Shown: positions 7,790-17,221, numbered from the stretch's first letter. The stretch: 64,000 nucleotides of DNA from Bacillus rubiinfantis (GCA_000752035.1 CCFE01000023.1:62001-126000); one strand, 5' to 3'. The notes: generated by a model from the sequence alone, not told the origin. Translations and numbers: made by a program.

Positions 7790-9667
7790 CTATTTTTCTT
7801 CCACAGGCTTTTTCAAGAGTCCAAGTAAAATAGCTGAAACCACCGCTCCTGCAACCACTGATAACAGATACAAAAGCCAGTTGCCATCCACTAATGGGAT
7901 AACGAAGACACCGCCATGCGGGGCACGAAGTCCGATTCCAAACATCATCGACAAGCCGCCAGCAACCGCTGAACCGGCCATGAGCGAAGGGATCACGCGA
8001 ATTGGGTCTGCTGCGGCAAACGGAATCGCCCCTTCCGTAATAAACGATAATCCCATAATATAGTTTACCTTACCTGCCTCACGGTCTTGCTTGCTAAACT
8101 TGCGTTTAAAAATCGTCGTTGCAATCGCAATTCCTAATGGAGGAACCATACCAGCTGCCATAATCGCGGCCATTGGCTCATACACACCATTGGCAATTAA
8201 ACCAGTACCAAATACGTATGCTGCCTTATTTATCGGACCGCCCATGTCAAATGCCATCATTAATCCTAAAATAATTCCTAATAAAACCGCATTCCCTGTT
8301 CCGAGACCGGATAACCAATTGGAAATTCCTGTATTTAAGGCTGCGACCGGCTTGTTGACAACAAAGACCATAATGAAACCTGTTACCGCAATACCAAGTA
8401 ATGGATACAATAGTACTGTTTTAATACCTTCAAGTGATGCAGGCAAGTTGGTAAGTAGCTTTTTTAAACCAACTACGACATAACCTGCTAAGAAGCCTGC
8501 AACAAGTCCACCTAAAAAGCCTGCACCCCCACTTGCCGCCAGCATGCCGCCAACCATACCTGCAGCAAACCCTGGACGATCCGCGATACTCATAGCAATA
8601 AATCCAGCTAGAACCGGAATCATCAAGGCGAAGGCATTATCACCGCCGATTTGTTTTAAGGTTGCTGCAATAAGATTGTAGGTTGGGTCATCTGGCTTTG
8701 CTGAGTTAAATCCCCAGATAAAGCTAATCGCAATCAATATTCCACCACCAACAACAAATGGCAGCATATTGGATACACCGTTCATTAAATGCTTATAAAT
8801 CGTGGCCCCGATACCGCGGCCGCTCTCGTCTGCAGCTTTTTGGGAATCTGCACCACTAGCACGATAAATTGGCGCATCCTGCTTTAACGCCCGTTCAATT
8901 AATTCTTGTGGTTTACGAATCCCATCCGCAACAGCGGTTTCAATTACGTGTTTGCCGTTAAAACGGGCCATTTCCACTTTCGTATCGGCGGCAACAATGA
9001 CAGCGGTGGCATTGTTGATTTCCTCAGCGGTCAGTACGTTTTTTGCGCCGCCAGAACCGTTCGTTTCCACTTTGATGTCAATACCCATTTCTGCCGCTTT
9101 TGCTCTTAAGGAATCTGCCGACATATACGTGTGGGCGATTCCAGTCGGACAAGCAGTTACTGCAACAATAAAATCCTTCTTACCTGACATCGACTGTTCT
9201 TCTTGTTCTTCCTCTTGATCGTGAGCATTGAAAATGGCCAACACTTCTTCTTCAGACGCAGCCGATAACAGCTGATGGCGTACCTCTTCTTTTAGCAGAA
9301 TGGTAGAAAGACGGGAAAGAGCCTCAAGATGGGTATTGTTAGCCCCCTCAGGAGCAGCAATCATAAAAAATAAGTGAGCCGGCTGCCCGTCCAATGAATC
9401 GTAGTCGACACCAGCAGTGGAACGACCAAAAGCGATGGCTGGCTGTTTTACCGCTTTTGTTTTGGCATGTGGAATCGCGATGCCTTCACCAATACCAGTT
9501 GTACTCTGTGCTTCGCGATTAAGTATTTCCTGCTTATATTGCAATTTGTCGGATAACTTACCAGCAGCATCTAATACGGACACTAACTCATCAATTACAT
9601 CGACTTTTTGTGAACTTTTTAATGCTAAATTCATGGTTTGGTTTGTTAATAGCTCTGTTATTTTCAT
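7790..9667 (-). CDS. fruA: PTS fructose transporter, fused EIIABC
   Basis: A 625-residue fructose-specific phosphotransferase permease that imports fructose and releases fructose 1-phosphate for FruK. Domain order is EIIA (about 1-150, phosphorylated His67 in GIAIPHAKT), EIIB (about 165-265, Cys173 in VTACPTGIAHTYM), then EIIC (about 290-620) with some nine hydrophobic segments and AFDMGGPINKAAY and SFITEGAIPFAAADP. All phospho-residues are present. The start is 3 bp from the fruK stop, so translation is probably coupled. Third gene of fruR-fruK-fruA. Confidence 0.96.
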   Translation of the reverse strand: MKITELLTNQTMNLALKSSQKVDVIDELVSVLDAAGKLSDKLQYKQEILNREAQSTTGIGEGIAIPHAKTKAVKQPAIAFGRSTAGVDYDSLDGQPAHLFFMIAAPEGANNTHLEALSRLSTILLKEEVRHQLLSAASEEEVLAIFNAHDQEEEQEEQSMSGKKDFIVAVTACPTGIAHTYMSADSLRAKAAEMGIDIKVETNGSGGAKNVLTAEEINNATAVIVAADTKVEMARFNGKHVIETAVADGIRKPQELIERALKQDAPIYRASGADSQKAADESGRGIGATIYKHLMNGVSNMLPFVVGGGILIAISFIWGFNSAKPDDPTYNLIAATLKQIGGDNAFALMIPVLAGFIAMSIADRPGFAAGMVGGMLAASGGAGFLGGLVAGFLAGYVVVGLKKLLTNLPASLEGIKTVLLYPLLGIAVTGFIMVFVVNKPVAALNTGISNWLSGLGTGNAVLLGIILGLMMAFDMGGPINKAAYVFGTGLIANGVYEPMAAIMAAGMVPPLGIAIATTIFKRKFSKQDREAGKVNYIMGLSFITEGAIPFAAADPIRVIPSLMAGSAVAGGLSMMFGIGLRAPHGGVFVIPLVDGNWLLYLLSVVAGAVVSAILLGLLKKPVEEK

Positions 9668-9669
9668 GA

Positions 9670-10596
9670 CTACTCACCTCTTTTATTGATTTCCGTTACT
9701 ATTACTTGTGACAGCAGACCTTCAATTTGCTCATGTGTGCATAAACCAATTGAAAAAGCTGTGGCGCTTCCAGTAGCCACACTAAACTGGAAAGCATTTT
9801 CCAATGACTTTGTTTTTTGATAGGCTGCGAGAAAACCTGCAACCATAGAGTCTCCTGCACCAACCGAACTCTTCACTTCACCCTGAGGAACAGTGGCGCG
9901 ATATGCAGTGTCTTTCGTAATGAAGACTGCCCCGTCACCAGCAAGTGAGACAATCACGTTCTGTGCACCTTGGTCGATTAGTTGACTTCCGTATACAACA
10001 GCTTCTTCGCAACTACTAATCACAGTATCGAATAAATCACCAAGCTCATGATGATTTGGCTTAATTAAAAATGGTTTATAGGAGAGAACTCTCTTAAGCA
10101 GTTCTCCTTCCGCATCGACGACAAACCGAGTACCATTTTTTGAACAGATTTGCACAAGTTCTTCGTACGTTGTCTCTGGCATTGAAGCTGGGATACTGCC
10201 TGCTAATACAAGCGTATCTTCACTTGTAAGGAGGGAGATTTTTTCTTTTAAAGCAGTAAAATTTGCAATAGAAATAGCAGGACCCTTTGCGTTAATCTCT
10301 GATTCACTGTCCGCCTTCAGCTTGACATTTATCCGTGAGTCCTCTTCCACTCTTACAAAGTCTGTCTCAATTTGCCGTGATTTTAAAAATGTCTCAATAT
10401 ATTCACCTGTAAAGCCGCCAATAAATCCAAGTGCCTTACTGTTAATTCCTAATCTTTTTAACACCTGCGAAACATTGATTCCTTTGCCCCCAGGTAATTT
10501 AGTCTCATTTTTTGTTCGATTAATATCGCCTAGAGTCACCTGCTCCAGCTCAACGATATAATCAAGTGATGGATTTAATGTTAGTGTGTAAATCAT
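9670..10596 (-). CDS. fruK: 1-phosphofructokinase
   Basis: A 308-residue PfkB-family kinase that converts fructose 1-phosphate to fructose 1,6-bisphosphate. It begins MIYTLTLNPSLDYIVELE, typical of this subgroup, and has the PfkB signature KLPGGKGINVSQVLKRLG near residue 34 and the catalytic SSVGAGDSMVAGFLAAY near residue 246, with the base Asp. It overlaps the fruR stop by 4 bp (ATGA). The order repressor-kinase-permease is the standard fructose operon. Confidence 0.96.
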   Translation of the reverse strand: MIYTLTLNPSLDYIVELEQVTLGDINRTKNETKLPGGKGINVSQVLKRLGINSKALGFIGGFTGEYIETFLKSRQIETDFVRVEEDSRINVKLKADSESEINAKGPAISIANFTALKEKISLLTSEDTLVLAGSIPASMPETTYEELVQICSKNGTRFVVDAEGELLKRVLSYKPFLIKPNHHELGDLFDTVISSCEEAVVYGSQLIDQGAQNVIVSLAGDGAVFITKDTAYRATVPQGEVKSSVGAGDSMVAGFLAAYQKTKSLENAFQFSVATGSATAFSIGLCTHEQIEGLLSQVIVTEINKRGE

Positions 10597-11342
10597 GGTG
10601 TAACCACCTCTATGTTTGTTTTATGATCATATTGATTCCTAGTATCTGGATCAATTTTATTGGTAATAATCGTAGCCATATGGATATCTGCTACGTTAGC
10701 AAACGCGATCTCAGAAAATTTAGATTCATCCGCGAGAACAAATGATTCACGCGTAAGGGACATTGCCTTTTGTTTAATTAAGGCTTCCTCGGGATCTGGC
10801 GTAGTATAGCCAAACAGCGGGTGAATTCCATTGACCCCCATAAAGCATTTGTCAAACCGATAATCTTGCAGACTGTCAAGGGCCCCTCTGCCAATCATCG
10901 CTTTGGTAGTCTGCTTTACGTAACCGCCTATTAAAAATGTCTTGATATTTCGGTCAACAAGTTCATTGGCATGCATAAGACCGTTGGTGACAACAACAAT
11001 ATCCTCGGGCAGAAATGGGATTAGCTCATAAACAGTGGATCCCGCATCTAAATATATACAATCACCTGATTCAATTAAACCGCCAGCATATTTGGCAATT
11101 TGCTGTTTTGCTTGGAGATTTTTGGAGGATTTCTCCGACATACTTGGTTCCTGGAGCTTTCCCTGCAGCCTTGCTGCACCACCATGAATGCGCTTAAGAA
11201 ATTTTCTTTGTTCTAGTTGGATTAAATCACGTCGGATTGTAGACTCAGATGAATTTGTTATTTCCACTAGTTCTTGCATTTTCACTGTATTCTTTTTCTT
11301 TAAAGCTTCCAAAATTATTTGATGGCGTTCAGGCTCTAACAC
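10593..11342 (-). CDS. fruR: DeoR-family fructose operon repressor
   Basis: A 249-residue regulator with an N-terminal DeoR winged helix-turn-helix (RHQIILEALKKKNTV through STIRRDLIQLEQ, about residues 5-55) and a sugar-phosphate-binding C-terminal domain (YLDAGSTVYELIPFL, VTNGLMHANEL, FMGVNGIHP). In this family fructose 1-phosphate is the usual inducer. I chose a GTG start at 11342 because AGGAGGCGGTAAT precedes it and the resulting VLEPERHQ matches the family start. A longer frame to 11417 runs into the promoter. It heads the operon and should repress it. Confidence 0.93.
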   Translation of the reverse strand: MLEPERHQIILEALKKKNTVKMQELVEITNSSESTIRRDLIQLEQRKFLKRIHGGAARLQGKLQEPSMSEKSSKNLQAKQQIAKYAGGLIESGDCIYLDAGSTVYELIPFLPEDIVVVTNGLMHANELVDRNIKTFLIGGYVKQTTKAMIGRGALDSLQDYRFDKCFMGVNGIHPLFGYTTPDPEEALIKQKAMSLTRESFVLADESKFSEIAFANVADIHMATIITNKIDPDTRNQYDHKTNIEVVTP

Positions 11343-11356
11343 ATTACCGCCTCCTA

Positions 11357-11371
11357 AAAAAACGCTTTCAG
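11357..11371 (-). promoter_or_regulatory. Imperfect cre-like site in the fruR leader
   Basis: CTGAAAGCGTTTTTT on the minus strand matches the TGNAANCG core of the CcpA site but lacks the final conserved C. It lies just downstream of the predicted transcription start, where CcpA could act as a roadblock. Confidence 0.35.
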
Positions 11372-11388
11372 ATTTTCTTTGTAAGTTT

Positions 11389-11439
11389 ATTTTACTGCTG
11401 GTTTCCTCAAAAATCAATCATATTCTTTCAAAAACAACC
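11389..11439 (-). promoter_or_regulatory. fruRKA promoter with candidate FruR operators
   Basis: On the minus strand TTGATT (11412-11417), a 17-bp spacer and TAAAAT (11389-11394) form a sigma-A promoter. Two related direct repeats, GATTGATTTTTGA (11407-11419) and GGTTGTTTTTGA (11428-11439), lie 21 bp apart, two helical turns, over and upstream of the -35 box and are candidates for FruR binding. Confidence 0.5.
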
Positions 11440-11469
11440 ATTATCATTCATAAAAGTTCGAAAAAATGC

Positions 11470-11519
11470 CAAAAAATAGGCAAAACCTACTTGTAAATTT
11501 CCACAAGTGATTTTGCCTT
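11470..11519 (-). terminator. Second downstream terminator, kinase/glycosyltransferase operon
   Basis: A nested hairpin with outer arms AGGCAAAA/TTTTGCCT (11478-11485 and 11511-11518) and inner arms ACTTG/CAAGT, followed on the minus strand by TATTTTTTGG. It would back up the terminator at 11665-11698 and shield fruR. Confidence 0.65.
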
Positions 11520-11664
11520 AATTTCAGCAGTAATTTGTTCGATTTACCTATCACTATTATACAAGCTAAAGCAAAATTCGCTCTATTCTGACATCGATTC
11601 TTCGAGATATGTCTATTCCTGCGCTTTCCCGAGGAATAATTCTATTTCCCCCTTGTTTGGGAAG

Positions 11665-11698
11665 TAAAAAACCTCCCAAGCATTTTAGTCTCGGGAGC
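11665..11698 (-). terminator. Terminator of the HipA-like kinase gene
   Basis: CTCCCAAG (11673-11680) pairs with the CTCGGGAG block (11690-11697, one mismatch) and is followed on the minus strand by GTTTTTTAC. The stop codon of the gene lies in the loop. Confidence 0.75.
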
Positions 11699-12461
11699 GT
11701 TTTTCATGTAAAGGCCGGTACACATATTTGATAAACTTACGTATAACCTCTGGGAGAACTTTATGGCGCCTTGTTACTAAGGTCGTGACCATCGCCTTCT
11801 TTTCTTCTTTCGTCACATTCCATTCATCTGGGATAAGTGCCATGATTTCTTCCAATAATAAAATAGGGATTGTCTGAATGTATTCTAATTCTTGAAAAAA
11901 TTGCTCCTCTTTCTTAATGAAGCTGGCCATCAATTGATGGGTTGCACTCTTAATTAAATCGTCAGGCAGGTTTTCAATCTCCGTCTGGGACCAAGCATAA
12001 CCACCAAAAATTTCTGCCTGGTCAATCATCCACAAGTGAAATTGATTAGGTCCCGTCTCATGAAGGAGGATATTTTTTCGTGTCCGATCACGATTAAAGA
12101 GCCAATAATCAAGCAAGATAACTCCAGCCAATGAGCAATGATTAGTGATTTCGTGAATCGTTTCAACATCATGCCCATCTTGACAATTAGGGATGTACAG
12201 AGAAGCAAATTGATACGGAATCTGGCTCATCTCTGCTAAATCAGGAAATTGCCCTGAGAATTCCTGGGTAACGTCAATAATTTTACCAAATGGAATCGGC
12301 AGCTGAAGATAACGTCCAAGACAATAACCAACCCATTCATTCGCTAACGATTTTTCAAAGCCTGTTTGATAGAATTTAACCACATAGTCATTTCCATCGT
12401 TGAACGTGATTAAATGCGAATTAGATTTTCCCTCTAGTTTCTGTTTATATGCTACTGGCAT
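11685..12461 (-). CDS. HipA-like kinase family protein
   Basis: A 258-residue protein with the marks of HipA-type kinases: YVVKF near the N-terminus for nucleotide binding, then DYWLFNRDRTRKNILL (about residues 118-133; catalytic D and metal-binding N) and WMIDQAEIFG (metal-binding D). It lacks the HipB partner and the N-terminal extension of toxin HipA. I use the ATG at 12461, which overlaps the stop of the upstream glycosyltransferase by one base (TGATG), rather than the TTG before it. Small stand-alone HipA-like kinases occur in bacilli, but their substrates are unknown to me. Confidence 0.8.
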   Translation of the reverse strand: MPVAYKQKLEGKSNSHLITFNDGNDYVVKFYQTGFEKSLANEWVGYCLGRYLQLPIPFGKIIDVTQEFSGQFPDLAEMSQIPYQFASLYIPNCQDGHDVETIHEITNHCSLAGVILLDYWLFNRDRTRKNILLHETGPNQFHLWMIDQAEIFGGYAWSQTEIENLPDDLIKSATHQLMASFIKKEEQFFQELEYIQTIPILLLEEIMALIPDEWNVTKEEKKAMVTTLVTRRHKVLPEVIRKFIKYVYRPLHEKRSRD

Positions 12462-13579
12462 CAATTTGGAGTCTCCCCCTCTCTTGATGGGGTTTCCTTC
12501 ACTGAAACGATAGATTGTAAGAGTTCCACGTATTGCTCGGCAACCACTTCAATTGCAAACTTCTCCTCCACGCGCTTGATTGCCGCCTGTGACATTTGCT
12601 CATGTAGTTCTGGGTCATCAACGATGGCATACAGCTGTTTTATAGCATCATCGACATTTTGCCCGCGATACAACATTCCTGTCTCACCGTGTACTACAAT
12701 TTCATTAATAGGCATAATGTTCGAAGCAACTACAGGCACTCCGCAAATCATCGACTCAATAAAAGTATTACCAAATGACTCGGATTTAGTAGTTGCCAGT
12801 GTGCAGCCCCCGGACTGGCGGATTTTCGCATACATATGCGGCATTTGCTGGTAGGGGATTACTGGAAACCACTTGATGATATCTTCAAGTTGTTCTTGTT
12901 TCCATACAGCAGCAAAATCTTCCCTTTGGATACTTTGAGCACCACCAATTAGCCACATCTCAATATCGGATCGTTCTGCTTTAATTTTTTTTGCAATTTC
13001 AACTAACATTGGCCAGTTTTTTCGTTTATCAACGCGACCAATCCAGCCGATGATTTTCTTGTCCTTTGGTAAAAGTGGTGAAGTTTCCATATCGATTTCC
13101 TGTGATGATAAAGCATGAAAAAAAGCTGTATCAACACCGTTATAAATCACTACGATTGGAATATTATCAACGAGAATCGATACCAGTCTCTTTTGATAGT
13201 ATGATGGAACAATAACTAGTTGAGGTTCTATTCCCTTAAAGGATTGTAAATGCGGCTGTAATTTGATTAGTTCTGGGGTACGTGCTTCAATAATAATCGG
13301 TCCGGTAAATTGTGCTTTTCGAATCCATTTATAGGCAGCTTTTGTATCCACCACGATGATGGCGTCATAATTATTCTCTCTGATAATTTTTTTAATTTCT
13401 TTTTCATCTTTTGTCAAATATACCTTGGCGATATCCCGCATAATATGAAGTCCACCATGGTCAGTAGTATAGAGGAATTCCGTTTCAATCCCGTGCTTCT
13501 TAAAGAAAATCGAACGATTCCTCCAGCCGGCGTTTACACCGCCAACCGTAAGTAAGCGCCAAATTACTAATACCTTCAT
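12461..13579 (-). CDS. Family 4 glycosyltransferase
   Basis: A 372-residue GT-B enzyme. The N-terminal half has VNAGWRNRSIFFKKHGI in the acceptor domain, and the C-terminal half has the nucleotide-sugar domain starting at IIGWIGRVDKRKNWPMLVEIA, with the retaining-GT4 E-x7-E motif ESFGNTFIE and GVPVVASNIMPINEIV. The acceptor and sugar are unknown. I use the ATG at 13579 because AGAGGTGAGG precedes it by 8 nt. It lies between two kinase-like genes in one operon, an arrangement that recalls the cotSA/cotS spore-coat genes of B. subtilis, so a coat-glycan role is possible but not shown. Confidence 0.88.
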   Translation of the reverse strand: MKVLVIWRLLTVGGVNAGWRNRSIFFKKHGIETEFLYTTDHGGLHIMRDIAKVYLTKDEKEIKKIIRENNYDAIIVVDTKAAYKWIRKAQFTGPIIIEARTPELIKLQPHLQSFKGIEPQLVIVPSYYQKRLVSILVDNIPIVVIYNGVDTAFFHALSSQEIDMETSPLLPKDKKIIGWIGRVDKRKNWPMLVEIAKKIKAERSDIEMWLIGGAQSIQREDFAAVWKQEQLEDIIKWFPVIPYQQMPHMYAKIRQSGGCTLATTKSESFGNTFIESMICGVPVVASNIMPINEIVVHGETGMLYRGQNVDDAIKQLYAIVDDPELHEQMSQAAIKRVEEKFAIEVVAEQYVELLQSIVSVKETPSREGETPN

Positions 13580-13618
13580 AATTTGAACCTCACCTCTTTC
13601 TATCTCCTCAAACATAAA

Positions 13619-14641
13619 TTAAATTACCGATCTTCTTTCTCCGGTATATTTTTTTCGTTCACTACCGATACTTCCCACTATCCTTAATGATTTTTGCTTA
13701 TTCTGTTTATAGCCAGTGAATCCTGCTTCCCGATATCCTTCAAAGTGAGACTTTTGAGCTTTTTTCTTTTTATCTTTATTAGAATATACACCAATAAATT
13801 CCAGCTTATGTTGCTCCCAATACTGGTCAATTTCTTCCATTACCTTTTCAGGATTTGCTCCGCGGGCAAGCATCGTTTTTACCCACTCTTCTTTAAATAT
13901 TTTATGCATTAACCCTTCCAAAAGCGTAATATACTGTTGTTCATCTTCACGTGTTAGCAATTTTTTGCTCTGTGCCATCAATTCTTGCTTTGCCTGGTGA
14001 CTTCCTTCATGAAGAATTACTTGATAAATACTTCGTGATAGTTCTTCCATACGAATGTAATGCTCCCACTCGGAATACAATTCTGGCGAAAATGCTTGTA
14101 CATGTGCAAGAAAGATTGCTTTATTTTCATAGCCCAAGGAATTTAATAACTTCCGTGGGTAAGGGTATACACGATCACGCCATACTGTCCTTGCTACATC
14201 AATCACTTTTAAACTTCCGTCCTCCTGCAGATAAATTTGCCGTTTATGATGATCGATTCTCTCAAAGCCAATCTCTTTAAACACTATGAGCATGTCAATT
14301 AATTTATGTGATAGCGCTTCTGTTAGCGGCTGTGACTGCAAATACTCCCTTAGATCCACCCCGCCGACAAAGTCCATAGCGATATACAGTTTGCCTTTTG
14401 CATGCACCTTTGGGAAAAGCTCGGTGTGCTGCCCAAGTGACAACGCATAATGTTCCCGTTCACAATCCTCCTGATTACCAAAGACCTTTACACAAATATC
14501 GTCTGAATAATGAAAAACTGCTCCTTGGCGGCCCTTCCCAATCAATTTTAATGGTGATTCATTTTCGACCTCTACATCTGCATTTAGAACATTTTTGACG
14601 TTAATCTTTTTTACCCATTTTTCCAGTATTTTTGTATCCAT
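13619..14641 (-). CDS. YrzF-like serine/threonine protein kinase
   Basis: A 340-residue protein whose first 220 residues resemble the small bacillar kinase YrzF: a glycine loop IGKGRQGAVFHYS (near residue 31), VKVFG for the ATP-binding Lys, a hinge IAMDFVGGVDLREYL, a catalytic-loop equivalent FERIDHHKRQIYL and the DFG-like KVIDVAR. The catalytic loop departs from the usual HRD motif. The last 60 residues form a basic tail (KDKKKKAQKSHF, KYTGERRSV). The second of two adjacent ATGs (14641) is best spaced from AAGGGGAGG. First gene of the trio; 39 bp separate it from the glycosyltransferase. Confidence 0.78.
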   Translation of the reverse strand: MDTKILEKWVKKINVKNVLNADVEVENESPLKLIGKGRQGAVFHYSDDICVKVFGNQEDCEREHYALSLGQHTELFPKVHAKGKLYIAMDFVGGVDLREYLQSQPLTEALSHKLIDMLIVFKEIGFERIDHHKRQIYLQEDGSLKVIDVARTVWRDRVYPYPRKLLNSLGYENKAIFLAHVQAFSPELYSEWEHYIRMEELSRSIYQVILHEGSHQAKQELMAQSKKLLTREDEQQYITLLEGLMHKIFKEEWVKTMLARGANPEKVMEEIDQYWEQHKLEFIGVYSNKDKKKKAQKSHFEGYREAGFTGYKQNKQKSLRIVGSIGSERKKYTGERRSVI

Positions 14642-14849
14642 CATTTTCCTCCCCTTCAAAGGAATCCTTAGATATCGTTTGTAGGATAACCAGACTACGT
14701 AATCGCTCGAATCCCGTTCATAGAAAAACACCTAGTATCTCCTATAGTTAATTCAAATTCGCGATATTTGGTAAAGGCAAATGTCTAATTCCCTTTTTGC
14801 AAGCTAATTTATTTTCCTACTGACTCAAGAAAAATAAAAATAGTGATAT

Positions 14850-14886
14850 TACAAAAAAAAATAGAGCATCCATCAGATGCCCTATA
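14850..14886 (-). terminator. Terminator of the hut operon
   Basis: On the minus strand TAGGGCATC/GATGCTCTA closes over TGATG... and is followed by nine consecutive Ts (14852-14861). It lies 17 bp beyond the hutG stop. Confidence 0.9.
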
Positions 14887-14902
14887 ATGTCGATTATTAC
14901 CT

Positions 14903-15901
14903 TTATTCGCGCAGCATGATTCCGGTGACAAAAGTTAGAAAAACGTGCGTGCCCAGTTTGACAGTAGGCTGAACAAGGGAATCTTTCAATGGATCGAGAC
15001 AAACAATATCCATGGCATCGACTTTTGGATGCTTGGCAGCAGTCAAAACGCCCTCCAGCAATTCCGCGGTTGTCATCCCACCTGGTGTTGAGGCCGGAAC
15101 CCCTGGGGCAAAGGCAATATCAAGGACGTCCATATCAACCGTTAAATAAATGGAGTCCACCCTCGTTGCCAAGTCCTCGATGCTTTCCCTGACTGTTTCT
15201 GCGATGCCTTTTTTCCGTGCTTTGTTAAGCGTAATATAGTTGACCCCTTTTTCATCAGCATACTGCTTTAAATCCTTCGTATTAAAAAACCCATGCAGCC
15301 CAATGTTATACATGTCAGTACCATGAACGATGCCGCTCTCAATGAGATTGCGCATCGGAGTGCCATTTGATGGTCCATTATCTGCCATGTCACGCAAATC
15401 AAAATGAGTATCAAATTGAATAATCCCCATTCTTTGCTCCGGTCGAACCTGATGTCTTCCTTTCACCATCATAGCAGTGATGGAATGATCACCTCCGATT
15501 GCACAAATTTTTGAGTTTGGAAACTCATTTAAGAGGGTAGCTGATGCTTCAATTATATTCTGATGACAGCGGCAGATATCGGTAACATGCATTGGGACAT
15601 CGCCTACATCAAATGCGGTCTTCTCGGAAACATCAAGATCCTCATCAAGATTATAAGTAGAAAAGTTCTTCCACATACGACGGAAAGCATCAGGAAACTC
15701 AGAAGCCCCAGAAGCACTGATAGATGAGCGCGATAGCGGGACACCGACCACCACAAAGTCTGCATTTCTACAAGATTCTGGTTCTAGGTCAGCGGTAAGC
15801 GGTTCAATCCATTCGTGAATTTTTGTAATGAAAGTTCCTTTTTCAGGCTGAATCCAAATAAATCCAGGCGGGCGTAATTTAGGATAGAGAAAGCTCCCCA
15901 A
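14903..15901 (-). CDS. hutG: Formimidoylglutamase (ureohydrolase family)
   Basis: The last histidine-degradation enzyme, splitting formimidoylglutamate to glutamate and formamide. The 332-residue arginase-fold protein has the manganese-binding motifs GGDHSIT, DTHFDLR (usual Ala replaced by Thr) and DMDVLDIAFAPGVPA in order. A TTG start at 15901 follows GGAGGG by 7 nt and gives a 23-bp overlap with hutI, typical for coupled genes. The family also includes agmatinase and arginase, but the operon context with hutU and hutI settles the choice. Confidence 0.93.
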   Translation of the reverse strand: MGSFLYPKLRPPGFIWIQPEKGTFITKIHEWIEPLTADLEPESCRNADFVVVGVPLSRSSISASGASEFPDAFRRMWKNFSTYNLDEDLDVSEKTAFDVGDVPMHVTDICRCHQNIIEASATLLNEFPNSKICAIGGDHSITAMMVKGRHQVRPEQRMGIIQFDTHFDLRDMADNGPSNGTPMRNLIESGIVHGTDMYNIGLHGFFNTKDLKQYADEKGVNYITLNKARKKGIAETVRESIEDLATRVDSIYLTVDMDVLDIAFAPGVPASTPGGMTTAELLEGVLTAAKHPKVDAMDIVCLDPLKDSLVQPTVKLGTHVFLTFVTGIMLRE

Positions 15902-17180
15902 TTAAATTCCCTCCTCTAACAGCGATAAGGCCATTTTTGACCACTGTATCTGTGTGATTAACCCCATACGAGTATTGCAGTTTCATATAATTATCTACGT
16001 TAAATATGGTCACATCTCCTTGCTTACCAACTTCTAAACTGCCAATCTTACTTGCGCGATTAATGGCATGGGCAGCGTTAATTGTTGCCGCAGTTATCAC
16101 TTCAGCTGGTGTCATCCCCATTTTTAGACAACCTAGGTTCATGATGAATGGTAAGGAAACAGTTGGTGACGACCCTGGATTACAATCCGTGGACAAGGCA
16201 ACAGGAACGCCTAAATCTATCATTTTTCGGCCATTTGCAGACTCAGCCATGAGAAAATAGGCCGTTCCTGGTAGCAGCACCGCGACCACACCTTTTTCGG
16301 CCATTGCTGTTATCCCCTTTTCCGAGGCCTTTAATAGGTGATCAGCCGAAATGGCACCTACCTCTGCTGCCAACTCAGCCCCTTCGTACGGCTCGATTTC
16401 ATCTGCGTGAATCTTAGGAATCAAGCCATGACGTTTCCCGGCTTCTAATATGACTTTTGACTGCTCCGGGGTAAAGACGCCTTTTTCACAAAATACATCG
16501 TTAAATTCCGCCAAACCTAGGTGGGCCACTTTGGGAATCATTTCTTCGACGAGCAGCTGAACAAAATCATCCGGGCGCTGTTTGTATTCCGTTGGAATGG
16601 CATGTGCCCCCATAAAGGTAGAAACGACATCAATAGGATGGCTTTGATTCAACTCTTTCGCTACTTCAAGCTGTTTTAGTTCCGTTTCCCACTCCATTCC
16701 ATAGCCGCTTTTTGCCTCTACCGTGGTAACACCATGGCACAGAAATTGATTTAAACGCGAATAGCTTTGCTGGTACAGCTCATCGAAGCTGGCCGCTTGC
16801 GTCGCTCCCGTCGTTGCATGAATTCCGCCGCCTGCATTCATGATATCCATATACGTTGCCCCCTGCAGTCGCATCGTAAACTCACTTTCCCGGCTGCCAG
16901 CAAAAACTAAATGGGTATGGGGGTCGACCAGTCCCGGAGTCACCAGTTTTCCGCTAGCGTCAATGACTTCTGCATCGGCAAGACGGGATCCATATACAGC
17001 CATTAGTTCTGCATCGGGGCCAACATCCTGAATAATTCCGTCTTCAATCCAGACACTCCCCTTCTCAATGATCCCTAGGTCGGACATCTCTGCTTTTACA
17101 CGGGGAGCATGAGAGCTCCCCTTTAAAGTGACAAGCTGTGCAGCATTCCTTATAAAAACTGCTTTTTTCAATGTCAACAT
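15879..17180 (-). CDS. hutI: Imidazolonepropionase
   Basis: A 433-residue amidohydrolase that opens imidazolone propionate to formimidoylglutamate. Metal and substrate motifs appear in order: GLVDPHTHLVFAGSRESEF (about residues 82-100), VEAKSGYGMEWETEL, FMGAHAIPTEY, KIHADEIEPYEGAELA, SADHLL and STDCNPGSSPT. The annotated ATG is close to its GAGAGG site, so a TTG three codons later is an alternative start. It lies 41 bp after hutU and overlaps hutG. Confidence 0.95.
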   Translation of the reverse strand: MLTLKKAVFIRNAAQLVTLKGSSHAPRVKAEMSDLGIIEKGSVWIEDGIIQDVGPDAELMAVYGSRLADAEVIDASGKLVTPGLVDPHTHLVFAGSRESEFTMRLQGATYMDIMNAGGGIHATTGATQAASFDELYQQSYSRLNQFLCHGVTTVEAKSGYGMEWETELKQLEVAKELNQSHPIDVVSTFMGAHAIPTEYKQRPDDFVQLLVEEMIPKVAHLGLAEFNDVFCEKGVFTPEQSKVILEAGKRHGLIPKIHADEIEPYEGAELAAEVGAISADHLLKASEKGITAMAEKGVVAVLLPGTAYFLMAESANGRKMIDLGVPVALSTDCNPGSSPTVSLPFIMNLGCLKMGMTPAEVITAATINAAHAINRASKIGSLEVGKQGDVTIFNVDNYMKLQYSYGVNHTDTVVKNGLIAVRGGNLIGELSLS

Positions 17181-17221
17181 CCTCTCACTCTATTTCACTC
17201 ACAAAATTTATTTTTGTAATC

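Noticed and set aside
11685..12461. HipBA-type toxin-antitoxin module
   Set aside because: No HipB-like helix-turn-helix gene is adjacent; the partner genes are a glycosyltransferase and a YrzF-like kinase.
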